From assembly GCA_030762175.1 (NCBI GenBank), contig CM060833.1, forward strand, positions 5,856,001 to 5,920,000: a DNA stretch of 64,000 nt. Direction: 5' to 3'. The translations under genes and the position numbers were made by a program. Source of the DNA: Metallyticus violacea. Its lineage: Eukaryota; Arthropoda; Insecta; Mantodea; Metallyticidae. This document shows, in pieces, positions 1-12,419 of the stretch. The first letter of the stretch is position 1; the number at the start of each line of letters is the position of its first letter. The notes below the pieces were generated by a model. That model saw only the letters and a list, made by a program, of their open reading frames with translations, had not been told where the DNA came from and searched no databases.

Positions 1-110
1 TGTTCCATAACAATACATTTCCTTATTTAAAACGTTCATATAGGAACTATCACAATGAAGCCACTCAAATCATTGTATGATATGTCAAACTAACACACTC
101 TTATTGATAC

Positions 111-378
111 TGCCATGGGTGGCCGAGGTTGTTAAGGCGTGGACTCGTGAGTGGGAGGTCTGGGGTTCAAATCCCACCAGGACTGCCCTCCCTGACTGAG
201 GTTTTTTCCAGGTTTTCCTCAGTTCTCATAACTGGCAAATGCTGGGGAGGTACCCTAAACTTAGGCCTGGAACGTTTCCTTCCTTAAAAAATTCTTTCCC
301 AATAGTTCATTTCATCTCATAATCATCAATGTTCACTGCCTCTGGCGCCTCAGTAGTAAAAACTGGCGATAAACACCA
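111..378 (+). repeat. SINE family B, copy 1 (tRNA-derived, near full length)
   Basis: The left end is tRNA-like: a class-II (Leu/Ser) style A box (GGTGGCCGAGG..GTTAAGGCG) and a B box (GGTTCAAATCCC). A conserved body follows (CCTGACTGAGGTTTTTTCC, AAATGCTGGGGAGGTACCC) and the copy ends at GGCGATAAACACC. Nine further insertions with the same body are present in the window. The pol III promoter halves are intact, but activity is not shown. Confidence 0.85.
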
Positions 379-884
379 TCCCCCCCCCAAAAAAACTCTT
401 ATTGCTTCACTTACTTGCTATGAAATGTGGAGCAATAAGAGTTTTAGTTTGATTTGAATACATTTCTTGTCAATGTCAGATCTTATCTCTTATAATTTTT
501 TAACAAGGTGGCAAACAGTGGAACATAGCTACCGGATACTTTTCCTGAATCACATTACCATTTATCTGCCAGAATTCTTTTCACATATATATTGTACATG
601 CTTTTCCCAGTAATTAGTCAACCTCTGCCAACTCGAAACTCAAATAACCGTACTGCATGAAAAAACTGAAGAATTTAAATGGAGATACTAACATAAAATA
701 TTCAATTGGAGATTTGAAAAAGCTCACTAATCCATATCTAATTCTTTTGAATCAACAGTTATCATTCGTCTTACCCAAACACTGCAAAGTCCAAAATTAA
801 TTCCATATTTACCCAGCAAGTAAAATGATAACTAATTATTAGTGAAAGTATATGTTGTAAATGCAAATAGGAAAAAATGTGAAC

Positions 885-1313
885 CTACTTTAATTTGGAC
901 TTCAAATTTTTGCATCTTAACCTCTCAAACTGAAATATTTTAAGTAAAACATAGGCTTTTATGGCCAGTGCCAAATAAGCAAACTGACTCTTCCAGGCTT
1001 TAAGGCTATGGATGGAATTCTTTTCCATCTTCCCAAACGCTTTGTCTATGACTGCAGTAGACATTATCAGTGACGTCCTTGATGTAATCTTCTTGAAGAC
1101 AAGGCAGTGATTTAACTCATTAATGCAAGTTCTGGATATATATAGTGGGGTTGCCTGTGGAACTAAGCTCTGAATGATTGGCTTAGCTGTGGGGGCTGGA
1201 TCTAAGCTGGAACTCATGGGTGTTGGATATTGCTTGGTTTGCATAATTTCTATACCTTGATATTTTATAAAGCAGGATACCATGCTGATTGCTGTTTCTG
1301 AGCTGCTTCTTTC
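885..1313 (-). CDS. Candidate exon or orphan ORF, 142 residues, identity unknown
   Basis: On the minus strand an open frame runs from a possible 3' splice site (TTAACAG/GAAAG at 1313) to a stop at 885. The start is Ser-rich, followed by a Pro/Ser/Thr stretch (SSSLDPAPTAKP) and a more hydrophobic, basic C-terminus. The frame after the putative acceptor is phase 0, which would fit the phase-0 donor of the BTB exon at 14031. No domain is recognised. It lies just downstream, on the same strand, of a degraded mariner copy, so it may be transposon-related or chance. The polypyrimidine tract is weak. This is a candidate only. Confidence 0.2.
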   Translation of the reverse strand, partial: ERSSSETAISMVSCFIKYQGIEIMQTKQYPTPMSSSLDPAPTAKPIIQSLVPQATPLYISRTCINELNHCLVFKKITSRTSLIMSTAVIDKAFGKMEKNSIHSLKAWKSQFAYLALAIKAYVLLKIFQFERLRCKNLKSKLK

Positions 1314-1459
1314 CTGTTAAAGTTGTTACTATGCTTGTAAATTTCAATTGCCTGCCAATATAGCGACAATGATAGAGATGCTGAAGCTATATTGTTATCA
1401 GCCAAACATACATGCCAGTTCATGAGGACATTTTGACATCTTCAGAGTAACCCTCACCT

Positions 1460-2290
1460 TCACGACAGTTATTCCTGAACCAAAATGTTCCTTTTTGAGG
1501 CGAGGGAACAGAAAAAGTTGCACATTAAACCCAAGCTGTATGGAGCACACATTCAAGGTTTTGCTGGCCAAATGCTGAGCACAATGTTGTAAATGAGAGG
1601 ATATGCAATGTCATTGTGAAGGTGCGAACTAGTTCGATGCAGCTCAGTGAATTGTCATCAGATGTGTTCAGCCAGGATGCTCAAAACAGCCTTGTGATAC
1701 TTCCCATTAATCATTATTTGCAGGGGACTTAACGTTAATAAACCATTCCATGACAGTAAAAAAAAATTAAATCACCAATAATTTTCTGTTCACCAAATGA
1801 CCTTGGACTTCTTTGGTGCTAAAAAAACCAGGTGATTTCTAGACTCAGCTTACCATTTGCTTTTGGTATCATAATGGTGAAGTCATGTCTGTAACCTGTA
1901 ACAATGGAATTCCGGTATGCCTTGCCATATTCAGCTATTAGATGCTGAAGCTCCTGAATGTGTCCTCTCACACCATCTTTTCAGACACAGATGTGTCTCA
2001 TGTGTAGGCAATTGTGCTGAATGATAAATACATTACCATAGGAAATGTGTAACATGATTTATCATTCTATCCATTGTTATTCTTAAATTTTCTCAAAAAA
2101 TGATGCCAGTTGTGTTAAGCATGTTTTCATTCACTGTAGTGGTTGGAGCAACTGAAATGCCCTGTTTTGTTGTTGAAACACGACCTTTCTTAAACTCTTT
2201 GAACCACAAAAGTGCAGTTGATTGTGACATCATCGTCGTCATATGCTTTTTGTTCCACTGTGTATATGCTTCCATATCAGATTTCTGCAG
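1460..2290 (-). mobile_element. Degraded mariner transposase copy
   Basis: Reading leftward and allowing frameshifts, the mariner order can be followed. An N-terminal segment at 2275-2093 contains WFKEFKKGRVSTTKQG. A remnant of the first catalytic region follows (LHHYDTKSKW, about 1885), then APKKSKVIW (about 1810), NGKYHKAVLSILAEHI (about 1715) and a worn second/third catalytic region (LHNDIAY ... LASKRNI, 1620-1490). Many stops and frameshifts show it is long dead. It belongs to the lineage with K/R-Q-SxxW ... APKKxK spacing, like the better copy at 47290-48260. No terminal repeats were located. Confidence 0.6.
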
Positions 2291-2879
2291 ATGGAACCAT
2301 ACTGCTAGTTACAAAGTGACTCCATTTATGCAGCAGACTGGCAAACAGTCTCTCTTTCTTGGTGTCCTATACTTAGAAGCAAGTGCTTATGAGCTTCCAA
2401 TTTTTTTCACCAATCAAGTGAGATCTGTACTTCTCATGAAAAATTGTTTACTACCATATCTGCAATGTGTGATGAGAAAAACATGATTCAGTCTTTGACT
2501 AAGCCTTGTACTGCATTTACCTAAATATCAGAAGTATTTCTCTTTTTCTCATTTATACATTTTGAAAACCGAGGAACATCTTCAATTTGATATTAAAAAT
2601 CAGTTGTAAAGATTTAATGCAATTTATTGGACCTGGAACAAAGGACAACAATGTCGCATTTCCTGTTCACTAGAAGTTTACTCAATGTAACACTATTGCA
2701 ACTTGCTGCAACAGTATACTGACTCACAGCTCTGATCATGGCAACACTTGTTTGTTCACACTTAGATGGCACAGTGGATGACATATGCCAAGATGTGGAA
2801 GGCACATTGGAAGCAATGAAACTCCAAGCAAATGTGAAGATTAGTATTAGAGCAAAGTACAACAATACAGCTTAACCTT

Positions 2880-5030
2880 GTAACTTTCGACAGACTTTAG
2901 GAAAATTTCTATGTAAAATATATGAGTGCTGCCCATACGACTGTTACAAAAGTATCCTCATACAGAGATTTTAAAAAGATATTGTAATTTTAGGCAAATA
3001 TTCCAAAAAGTATTTGCCTGTAACTTATCAACTTTCTGGTCTGCTGCTTTGTACAGTATTTCTCATCCCTAGATTTTTTTTAGGATTTTAAAATAAATCA
3101 TAAATGATCTTAGAAAAAAATCACAATTTTTTTTTTTAACATTAATCTTTAAACTACAATTTAAATACATAAATATTGCTCAAAATTTTCAGAAAAAACC
3201 AGCATCCTGTCGTTTGTTGCTGTTTCTAAATATATGTTTAAAAAACCTTTATTAAAGATATATAGCTTTATTTATTAAAGATGTACACAAATATTATGAA
3301 AATGCAAGCAAAACTACATTTCTCTCTCTGAACAATTCTACAATTCTGACCAGAACATAAGGGCATTCTATTGCAAGTAATAAATTGTATGTAACTTGTG
3401 TTCCAGCAACATATATTACTTATATAACATTTATGATTTTCATGTTAGTGATCCTGCACGTGTTTTAAAATCAGTTAACAATGCTCATGAATTATAATAT
3501 CTTGAAATATAATTCTGCAGTTATTTTTTGGAAGGGAAATGTAAATGTTTCAGGAAATTTGCAGTTATGATTGGAATACAAATTCTTACAAATTTCAAAC
3601 TATTGTAGAGTAAATATTACAGTAATATATTATTAACTTTGGCATCATCATGAAAATCAAAATGCTTTTCTGAATTCAGCCAATGTCCATTCGGATTTGT
3701 AGAATGCTCCCCCAGCCTAGTGAGTGTGTAGCTACGTTATGCCAAGGATAGCTCCTAGTAGGGGGGATTTTTGTGGCTAAACTTCTCATCATTCATCTTC
3801 TGGGTGAAAACCACTGAAAAAACTTAGCTAGGAAACTGACTCAAGCATAAATGAAATCTGACCCCAGGTGTAGGAACCACCACTAGAACATGGCAGTGTT
3901 AAGAGATAAAAAGTTGCAACCTATTCTTCTTCTGAGCCAGAATCATTAAAATAAAATATTGAGCATTTCTTTCTTCCTGAGACCCTTTCTAAATGATGCT
4001 ATATTGCATTCATGTAAGTGGCAGAATCTACTAAGAGAAACTGTGCTTTATAGAAAATGCTTATTCTTTTAAAATTGGTCGGTTCTACAATTTAGTAAAT
4101 TTTCTATGCAAATTAAAACTTGTCTACTCAACCGAGCAGAGAAAGTATAGTCTGCCATGTATAGGCAGCAAATTTGTGAGCATAGCCTGTAGTCAACTGG
4201 AAAGTGCTAAATCAACATAAATACCTCAAAATTAAAAAACCTACAGAAGCCATTGGGAAATCAAAGATGTCTTTTTTCGAAGTCTTAGGGAAACACAGGA
4301 TTTATCTAAAATGTTAAGTGTTAACTGTAGGCTACCAATAATTTTTATAAAGGATGTACTGGTTGCAAAAGTTATTGCAATACATAAGATGTTTGTTTAC
4401 ATTTTAAAAGGGATAGAATGAACTGTCTAAAAATAAAACTCTACCATGATAAAATTTATTCTAAGCTATTTCATATACCAATTTCTGAAACTAAAATTAA
4501 CCTGTTTGTTTTACAGGTACTTCATTCTAAATTTTTATAATTGTTTCATTAATAAATGGGGGGAGGAGAGGGCATACACAATAATTTCAGACAAAAATGT
4601 AGGGAAAAACAAATTTTAATTTTGTAGAAATATGGTATTTAATAACATTTGAAAGATACATTTTCTCTCATTTAACCTACCAAGATGATTTAATATTTGT
4701 AACACGGAGCTTTTAATCCATTTACATAAGTTGGAAAGCACCCACCTGCTTCTTTTATATAGTTGCAAACTCCCAAAATTAACATATCAGAGTAGGAAAA
4801 CATAAATAATGGAATAGCAAAATAATTGTATATTTAAAATTTGTTGGTGTTAACACTTATCAGTAATCTCAAAACTAACAATTTTGTAGGGAATGTAAAC
4901 TTAAAATCTTTGCAAATTCAGGCCCAAACAAATATGCACAACATTTACTGTATGTTCATTTAGAAAAACTGGTCATCATGCTTTGGTTAAACGGCGACAA
5001 CAATTTTTACTATTGGAAAATGTGTGTAAA
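2880..5030. other. AT-rich stretch, nothing recognised
   Basis: About 2.1 kb of AT-rich, low-CpG sequence with no long ORF, SINE or transposase relic that I can identify. If the BTB gene on the minus strand extends this far, this could be intron or untranslated sequence. Confidence 0.5.
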
Positions 5031-5039
5031 ACTAAGTCA

Positions 5040-5215
5040 ACATGTATTTAATTAGTGTTTTTAATAGGTTGATGTGTATTTAACAAGAATGACATGCTTT
5101 TAGTTAGGTGACATGTATTTAATTAAGTGGCAAAAAAATATGTATTTCGTTCATTCAACATGTATTTAAATTAGATTGATTTATTTAATTTTGGGTTGGC
5201 ATGTATTTAAGTTAC
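5040..5215. repeat. Degenerate short tandem array around CATGTATTTAA
   Basis: The word CATGTATTTAA, or a one- to two-base variant, recurs at about 5041, 5070, 5110, 5158 and 5201 with irregular 30-45 bp spacing. It ends exactly where the LINE-like ORF at 5217 begins. It looks like an eroded minisatellite or the boundary sequence of a retroelement. Confidence 0.45.
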
Positions 5216-5216
5216 C

Positions 5217-5800
5217 ATGGTGGAGGCGGAAATTATGTATGGAATAGATATCTGGGAATATGATAGCTGGAAGATTCTGGATTTAATAAGAAGATTATTT
5301 TGTAAGTTAATAGTGGGACTACCAAGAGTGTCACCTAATAATATAGCCTTGGTAGGATTGGATAGGCCAACTAGCAAAGGTAAAATAATTGAAAGAATTA
5401 AGAAATACATATACAGAATAAATATGTTAGATGATGGAGAGATTAGTCAAGATTGTCTTGGTGCACAGGAGAAGTTTAAATGGAGGTCACAGATACTTGA
5501 AATTCAGGATACTGTTGAAAAAATTAATATGGGAGATTGTTGGATAAATAAGCCATGTAGATAAAGGGGTTTTTGGAAAGAACTTGGAGATAAAATTGGA
5601 GACAATGAGAAACAAGAAATCTTTGCAAGCTTAAATGAAAGACAGTTCACTGAGAATTTATTGAGAGATGAAGAGTTTCGGGAAGGGAGAAGTACCTAGA
5701 AATTTGTAATAAATTGGGGAGGGACAGTTTCGTTTGGGCCAGAACAGAAGTAAGGAATTTAAGAAGACAGATATATTTGTGGGATTGAATGTCCCATGTA
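5217..5800 (+). mobile_element. LINE ORF2 C-terminal fragment
   Basis: An open frame 5217-5564 resembles the C-terminal region of non-LTR retrotransposon ORF2 proteins. It has MYGIDIWEY and a LPRVSPNNIALVGLDRP block, the usual 'LLYGSEIWG ... LGLPKSTPN ... GELGRxPL' layout past the polymerase. After the stop at 5564 the same frame is still followed (WKELGDKIG ... NERQFTENLLRDEEF) to about 5800, so the stop is a lesion. There is no polymerase core on this fragment. The clade cannot be named from it. Confidence 0.6.
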
Positions 5801-5849
5801 TAGTAAATGATAATGAATGGAATTGCATATTATATTGTGAATAAACTAA

Positions 5850-6129
5850 GTATTTTTATGGACACTTTTTAACATCTCAGGTCATCAGCATCCTTCAATT
5901 CCGGGAGTGAAACAGTTGAAAAATTTTGCTCAGAGGCCTCTTCTGTCAGGCTTGACTTCTTTATCGTGCCATAAATCTACGACATGGGACCCACAGCTTT
6001 ACTTCCTTTCCAATGGAAGCCATCTTAGAATTTTTGTGGCCAAAAAAAACATCAATCCTGGCTGGGATTGATCCCATGATCTTGGGTTTAGGAGGCAAGT
6101 ATTAGTGACACTACACCACCAGGACTGAC
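5850..6129 (-). repeat. SINE family A, copy 1
   Basis: Minus-oriented copy of the tRNA-derived family A. The tRNA-like head is at 6129-6060 (ACTACACCACCAGGAC on plus) and the AT-rich tail at the left. It is old, with about one change in eight against the better copies. It stands in tandem with copy 2, same orientation. Confidence 0.8.
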
Positions 6130-6279
6130 AATAAACAAAGTGATGGAGACTACAGGTATGGTATGGAAAGAAAAATGGATGAAATTTTAATGATGATTTT
6201 AGGAATTTAAGGAGATAAAAATGTAAAAATGATGGGAGAATCATTGGGCAAAATTAGGGTTAAATGGTGGATTTGTTAT

Positions 6280-6573
6280 TGATTTGGTTTATTTACGAAT
6301 GCTCTTGGACACCTCAGGTCATCAATATTCCATTCAATTGTGGGCGTGAAACGGTGGACAATAAAGTTTGATCAGAGACCTCTTCTTTCAGGCTTGAGGT
6401 TCCATTACATACTGTAAATCTAAAACATGGGACCCACGCCTTTACTTCCCTTTATAAGGAAGTCATATTTAAGATTTTTACTTCCGAAAAAAATCCATTG
6501 ACCCTGGCTGGTATTGAAACCAATCTTGGGTCTATGAGGCAAGTATGGTTACTACTAGATCACCAGGACAGAC
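6280..6573 (-). repeat. SINE family A, copy 2
   Basis: Same orientation as copy 1 and about 150 bp away. The whole body is present from the tail motif (GGTTTATTTACG) to the tRNA-like head ending ACCAGGACAGAC, but it is diverged. Confidence 0.8.
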
Positions 6574-7252
6574 TAAATGGTGGAGGAAGATTAGAAGTAC
6601 ACAAGAGAAGAGAGTTTAGACATAGAGGATTAATAAAAATTTGAATTATTAGAATAAGAAATGGAAGATGAAATTGATTATGGTTGGTCTCCAATATATA
6701 ACCTGGAATTATGTATAGGGACTGGAAACTGTTTAAGTAGGCAACCTTCGAGTATGCTATTAGATGGTGGGGTGTTATCTATTTGGTAATATAATTCATG
6801 CTAAATGAATAAAATGAAGTTAACTGGTTTCTTTTTAAGTAATATGCTGTAAATAATCCTTGTATTTTCATTATTCTTCAGTGCTACTGTGTGTAAGCCC
6901 AATATCAGTTAATAATTACATACATACAAAATGCAGTAATACTTTGAAAATGGAGATGTTGAAAAATATAATTCTGTTAAGAGACTATACCATTGCACCA
7001 ATTTTTTTAATCAATCAGAAAAATTGCTTTTGTTATATCTGGTCTCGCATAATTCCCAAATCTCAATCTCCTCAAAGCATTCTTCAGGGCTACATAACAT
7101 GAAGGAGCAAGATTAAGAGGAGAGTGTGGTGATATGAAACCTTAATATCTGAATGGTGTCAAGAGTTGCAGTAGGTGTGTGAGCATGGAGTTATAACAGA
7201 GAAGAATGTCTTTAAACAAAAGTTCACTGTTATGATTTCATATCGCTGTCTT

Positions 7253-7540
7253 GTCAGTCCTGCTGCTCTAGTGGTAACCATACTTGCCTCGTAGACATGG
7301 GTTCAATCCCAGCCAGGGTCAATGAATTTTTTCAGGCATAAAAATCCTAAGTACAGCTTCCTTTGGAAGGGAAATAAAGCTGTGGGTTCCGAATCACAGA
7401 TTTACGACAGGAAAAAAACCCTCGAGCCTGAAAGAAAAGGATCTAAGCAAAAATTTATTGGCCGTTTCACACCCTGAATTGAATGGGATACAGATGATCC
7501 GAGATGGTACAGAGCACCCATAAATAAACCAAATAAACAA
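7253..7540 (+). repeat. SINE family A, copy 3
   Basis: Plus-oriented copy. The head GTCCTGCTGCTCTAGTGGTAA carries the A box and GGTTCAATCCC the B box. It ends in AATAAACCAAATAAACAA. Diverged and probably inactive. Confidence 0.85.
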
Positions 7541-8488
7541 CAAAGTATTGATTGGTGTATTCAGTTCCTTCTCTAACAGTGCGCTATATTTGAACTATTC
7601 ATTGTTTGTCTTTTTGATAGTGCTCCAAAACTAGGTCTCTCTTTAGCCCACTATTTTTATAAATAACTTGAATAAAAGTAACATTTTTTTACATTTATAT
7701 GAAGAGATAATATCCCATGCAACTCAAATGTTAAATTTGGGGTGAAAATGGGATAGTATTTAATCCCAAGATTATTTGGGCATGTCTAAAAATAATTTCT
7801 TTTAGAAAAATCATTGCTTATTTGCTCTAAATAGTGTCATTAAGTTTATAACCATATTTATATACATGGCCATGTTCAAATGGTAGCATTTTCAGGTCTT
7901 GCATTCGATTCCCTATCAGATCAAGCTGACTAGTTAAAGGTATATTTTTAAGATTTTTTTTTATCCTGAGCAGGTGAATGCCAGATAGCTTTAAGATGCC
8001 CAGAACTCAGAGCTCATTTGCATCATAATTATGGAATTAAAAACAAGTCCTACTCGCTTAAAGCACTCGGTTCACAAGGTATCCAGCAAGGCTGCGTAGC
8101 CACTGCAGCAGTTGCATTATATGGTATGTACTAAAGACGCTAACTAGTGTGTGTGTTGTGTTAGCTTAGTGGCATAGAGTGCAAGTTCGCCTGCCAGTAT
8201 CAAGTACTTTTTTTTAATAAACCTTTGTTACTATTACGAGTTATAACAAATCAGTTTCATGTTTTTTCCCCATACACAGAAGCCTTAATATTAACTTATA
8301 TATATTATTACAACATTTCCTTCAGTATTTGATCTATCTAAATGCAATATGCAGCATATGCATTCCCTGCATATCCAAGAAGGGCAAAAGTTCACTTATG
8401 GATACAAATTTAAGTAGCCTGGGATGCTGCAGCCTCTTGTCCACATACTGTAGAAATTTGATATTACCTATGCCCCAAAGATTGAAAA

Positions 8489-8507
8489 ATATATATATAT
8501 ATATATG
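8489..8507. repeat. (TA)n microsatellite
   Basis: About nine and a half TA units in an AT-rich context. Confidence 0.9.
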
Positions 8508-8674
8508 CTGAGGTTTCATACAAGATAGTGTTTATTTGTGTTTTCACTTTAGAGGATAAATGTTTATCATGTATTTATTTAGATACTTGCAAAGAATACA
8601 TTAGTTTGTGATTACGTTTTTGTGTGTGTAGGTAATGGTACAAAACTTGAAATGTTACACTAAAACAAAATATA

Positions 8675-8902
8675 TCAAGGCAATATACATACACACTTAT
8701 TATGATTGTGGCCATTACATTTACAGACAGTGCCCACTGCAGTGAGCACTTGTGAATACAGTGTTATAAGCATGCCTGAAGTTCTATGTCTAACACTTAG
8801 AATCTGGTGATGACTAATTTTTTTTTTATCAAAGGTGTACAGGTTCATATTAAAGAATGGCATATTTTGCGCCACAGGATTAGAAACTAACACAGATGCC
8901 AT
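8675..8902 (-). CDS. Candidate terminal exon of the BTB gene (weak)
   Basis: The minus strand has a strong-looking 3' splice site, a pyrimidine-rich tract ending CTTTTTTTCTTGTTAG at 8903. Only the phase-0 frame is open behind it: 75 codons starting MASVLVSNPVAQ and ending in a Cys/His-containing tail (CKCNGHNHNKC). Phase 0 would match the upstream BTB donor. No zinc finger or other domain can be identified. It could be an alternative last exon, untranslated sequence, or chance. Confidence 0.2.
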   Translation of the reverse strand: MASVLVSNPVAQNMPFFNMNLYTFDKKKISHHQILSVRHRTSGMLITLYSQVLTAVGTVCKCNGHNHNKCVCILP

Positions 8903-8909
8903 CTAACAA

Positions 8910-10190
8910 GAAAAAAAGAGAGCAAAAACACTTCATACTTCATACACTATCTACTGCTTTAAGAATGTATGTACAAATATGTAATATTTCAATAAATAAA
9001 ATACTTAAAGCCAATTTAATTCTGATTAGTAATGTTTTGCAAAATTACCATCACATAATTATCTCACAGTAATACTTTAGAGTGTTAGACCCTCATAGTG
9101 ATGCACCCAGGTTTTATTCCTGTAATAATATATGCTACAAATGTTTACCCTACATTTCACTGCACATCAAGATTGAAAATCTGCACACAACTTGTGATAT
9201 CTGAGATCCTCCATGAACAGCAGATCAAATGCTCATATTCTATTCTCCAGCAATAACTTCTAAAGAAATGCACCTTTGTTTCATTAATAATGCTGTCGCA
9301 GGCATCTCCATACTTTCCAGCATTCTTCTTTGTATGAGATTTTACAATGTCATTTATTGCACTGTGTCAATATACTTTTCCTTTGTTGGATTTTAAAATA
9401 TTGTCAATTTGCTGTTACATCTATGCATGCCCTTAGACATTAATTGCGCATTCCAAGTTTTAATAAGAATTTAAAGAAACAAAATCATAAAAATCAATTA
9501 TATGAAGGGTTACAATAAAAGAGCTATAATAAAATAAAGTTATGGCTCATGCTTTGCGCTGGAGACATGTCAACTCCACTGTTATGTTAATGCAACTTAA
9601 GCTACATTTTTCACATAAGAATTTATAAAATAACTGTACATAAATATGTAAATTTTGAATATCTTAGGTAAAATCGCCTTATTTTTTTTTTATTGTAGTT
9701 ATTGAATTACTGTACTAATATTTGACATTTTTTGATCAAAATGCTTGTTTTGATGCTTGAAAATTTGCTTTTTTACTACTTCATTATATTTTTATTTCTG
9801 ATTTCCTTTTTTCTAATGGTACTGCTCCCTTATTAACCATTACTACACTCCTGTTATACTCCTGAGTAACTTTTCTACATACCTTGTAAACTTTTACTTC
9901 TGCTGATTTTCTGCAAATTGCATATTTCCCACCAAGACATCACTTTATGTTCATCCACCAGTTTTTAAGTTGCGAACTGTTACATAATGTAACTATAGGG
10001 AGGAACAGAACATTCCTTCTTACGAACCTACTCCAGCAAGGCTTGAAAATGAAACTTGTTAACTAAAAACTAACCTAGAGGTTCAATTTTAAGATTGGTG
10101 TTGGCTTGCTTGTTAAAATTTAGCATCTAGGTTAGATTTAAGGTTCACAAGGATCCCTGTATTAATGAAATAACTAATATCTGTTAATGT
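8910..10190. other. AT-rich stretch, nothing recognised
   Basis: No transposon, SINE or long ORF is recognisable. It contains several homopolymer T tracts. It is probably intron or 3' sequence of the BTB transcription unit. Confidence 0.5.
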
Positions 10191-10198
10191 TACACAGA

Positions 10199-10426
10199 TT
10201 AGGTTTTCACTAAGTTTGCTAAAACAAAATTGCCTTCTATATTTTTCAAACACGGTACAGTTGAAACATTGCATTTCTTGCTGTTGATAACAGTGGCATT
10301 ACCACCATCCCCACCACTCAAAAACCATTTTTTCTTCCTCCGCCAAAATCTGCTATAATTGCTTTTTTGGGATAGGGCAGGTGAGTTAATAGTTTCTAAT
10401 GAGCTCACATCTCCTCCTGCTGACTT
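10199..10426 (-). CDS. Candidate exon of the BTB gene, alternative C-terminus
   Basis: On the minus strand, ATGGCAG/AAG at 10426 is a possible acceptor. The frame behind it is phase 0 and open for 75 codons to a TAA at 10199. The peptide is hydrophilic, with a Ser/Asn-rich start, a basic nuclear-signal-like cluster RFWRRKKKW, then SGGDGGNATV. This composition is like the linker or tail segments of insect BTB proteins, and the phase fits both the BTB donor (14031) and the linker-exon donor (12214). The polypyrimidine tract is poor and no zinc finger, pipsqueak or HTH motif is present. Confidence 0.33.
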   Translation of the reverse strand, partial: KSAGGDVSSLETINSPALSQKSNYSRFWRRKKKWFLSGGDGGNATVINSKKCNVSTVPCLKNIEGNFVLANLVKT

Positions 10427-10599
10427 CTGCCATCATTTTATGTGAATTTTGCAACCTTATGTTCACTTTTTCATAGTACTGGGTGACTATAGGAGTTTTA
10501 CCTTTACTGTCCTTGTTTGACGATGGGCATTACAAGTTTTACCTTTTCTCTCATCTTCATCCTTTCATACATTCTTTTGACATGGCCAGGCCAACTTTT

Positions 10600-10800
10600 A
10601 AAACTGTTTTAGAGGTACTGGAGTACTCAGAAATGGTCAGTAGTAAAGCAAGAATTGCTCAAGGTTCTATTTTTGGTTCATTATTATTTTTACTACATAT
10701 CAATTAATCTCCCCTCAGTAATAAACAAACATGCTTATTCAATTCTTTTTCCGGATTATCCTAGTATTCATTAAAGAACACAAAATCTTAGATTTATCTA
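10600..10800 (+). mobile_element. Reverse-transcriptase relic of a LINE
   Basis: Reading right, KARIAQGSIFGSLLFLLHIN matches the RT block 'VPQGSVLGPLLFLIYIND'. After a stop it continues LPSVINKHAYSILF, i.e. the 'FADDT' region with the catalytic aspartates lost. It is a very short, dead piece. The flanks were not recognised. Confidence 0.6.
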
Positions 10801-12213
10801 ATTATAAATATTGTACTTATGAAGCTGTAGACAATGGAGAGGTAATATACCCTAAACTTAGGTATTCATTTTTTACACTTGATTCCATTAACTTACATAA
10901 AATAAGACACGTTTTGGGAAAATCGCTAATCTTCAGTTGCTCACTGAACTGCCATTACTCGAAATGATGGCGGGGTTGTCTAGCCATCTGGGTGTCTAGC
11001 CAACCTCTCTTACAGAATTTTGTTTTTTAATATTATTGATAATTTTTATTACTTTTTCTTTATTAAAATGATTGATTATTGCTGTATTAATTATCTGTTG
11101 GTATTCTGTGAGTGGGATGTTAAATTATTTAGTGCCAAGCTGCAAACACTGTATATTTGTGTGGAATGAGGTACAACTGTTATTTTTATGTAATTTTCTG
11201 TATGTGTTTCTTTTCTATGGATTCCAAAGTTCAGTCTGTCCTAATTTTTTATAATTTTTAAATCTAAGAATGGTAGCCACCCATTTTTCTCTCTTCCGTG
11301 GTAAACTGTATAGATTACATTTTAAATTTTTGAGATTCAGTACTTCTATTGAATGTTTCTTCAGCATTATTGCAAATCCACATACCTAAACAATGTCTTT
11401 AAACTATTGGAGAGGTTTTGGTGATATGTATTTAAAGGAGCTGATGAATAAAATGTGCTAGAAATGGAGAAAGGGCATTTGCATTGTTTGGCCAGAAACT
11501 TGTTGGTAAAATGTTTGGTTAAAACTGAAGAAGTTTTGCTGAATGCAAATACCAACAGATAATATAGCAATAATCAATGGTTTCACAAAGACACAGTGAT
11601 ATAAATGATCAATAAGTTAAAAAAGACTAAAATCTTTAAGAGAGGTTTCCACACTGAAGAACGTCAAGTAAATATAGAAATTCCAACATTTCACACACCA
11701 TCCAACTTATCTCAACAAATTTAATAGGATATTCAAAGAACATGGCATAAAATTGGCTCCAGAAACAAATTATCGTTACCCGAAAGGTATCAGTTCTGAA
11801 TAGTTCATCCAGAACATATGCCACTTTTGCATGCTGTAATATTTCCACAGCAATTCAGGTGCAATAAGAGAATGTGTGGAAGTGATAAAATGAATTTGAA
11901 ACATACCTGAAAAACTCAATTTTCTAATAAGGAACATCATATTGCAGCCAGAAAGGTAAAAACAGCATTAATCTTTATAATTATAAATATGCAGCACTTG
12001 AATCTACTAGCTAATAACCTCCTCCCACAGACCCCACCCATTCTCCTAGTCAATGTATTACTTATATAGCCACAGGTTTCTCCTACTAGCGACGACTGCA
12101 TACCCTCTAGGGTAGCTTTAAAAACGGGTAACAGAACTGGGATTCTAACGCAATTTTAGTGGAAAATCAGAAAAAATTAAATTCACAATTAATTCATTTA
12201 CACACACACTAAC

Positions 12214-12294
12214 CTTAACGCTAACCTCGGGTAAATCCTCGAAACCGATGGGCCCAGCGGTTTGCTGCAGCAAGCTATGGCTTGATGGCCCACG
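12214..12294 (-). CDS. Probable BTB-gene linker exon (27 codons, phase 0)
   Basis: An island of higher GC in AT-rich DNA. On the minus strand an acceptor GATGCTAG/CGT at 12294 and a donor AAG/GTTAGT at 12214 enclose 81 nt, exactly 27 codons. The peptide starts RGPSSHSLLQQ and ends PEVSVK. The phase is 0 at both ends, so it can follow the BTB exon (donor phase 0) without a frameshift. Ser/Gln/Pro-rich low-complexity is usual between a BTB domain and its C-terminal DNA-binding part. A second frame is also open across the island (if AAAAG/GAT were the acceptor), so the exact acceptor is not certain. Confidence 0.45.
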
Positions 12295-12419
12295 CTAGCA
12301 TCCTTTTCACAAATATAAATTGATAGCAGATTGTGTGTTACTATGTTAGCAGGTAAATCGTTGTGGTGGCAAATCTCCTTCTCCAGCAAAACATACATCT
12401 AGCAGCAGAAATCATTAGC

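Noticed and set aside
7560..7800. Possible RT relic (CSKTRSLFSPLF.., NNLNKSN..) on plus
   Set aside because: The resemblance to 'GVPQGSVLGPLFFLIYINDLN' needs a frameshift within 15 residues and lacks the FADD block. Not enough to call.
7860..7945. tRNA-like ATGGTAGCATTTTCAGG ... ATTCGATTCCC
   Set aside because: A B-box-like motif with a poor A box and no second copy. It may be an old SINE head but cannot be supported.
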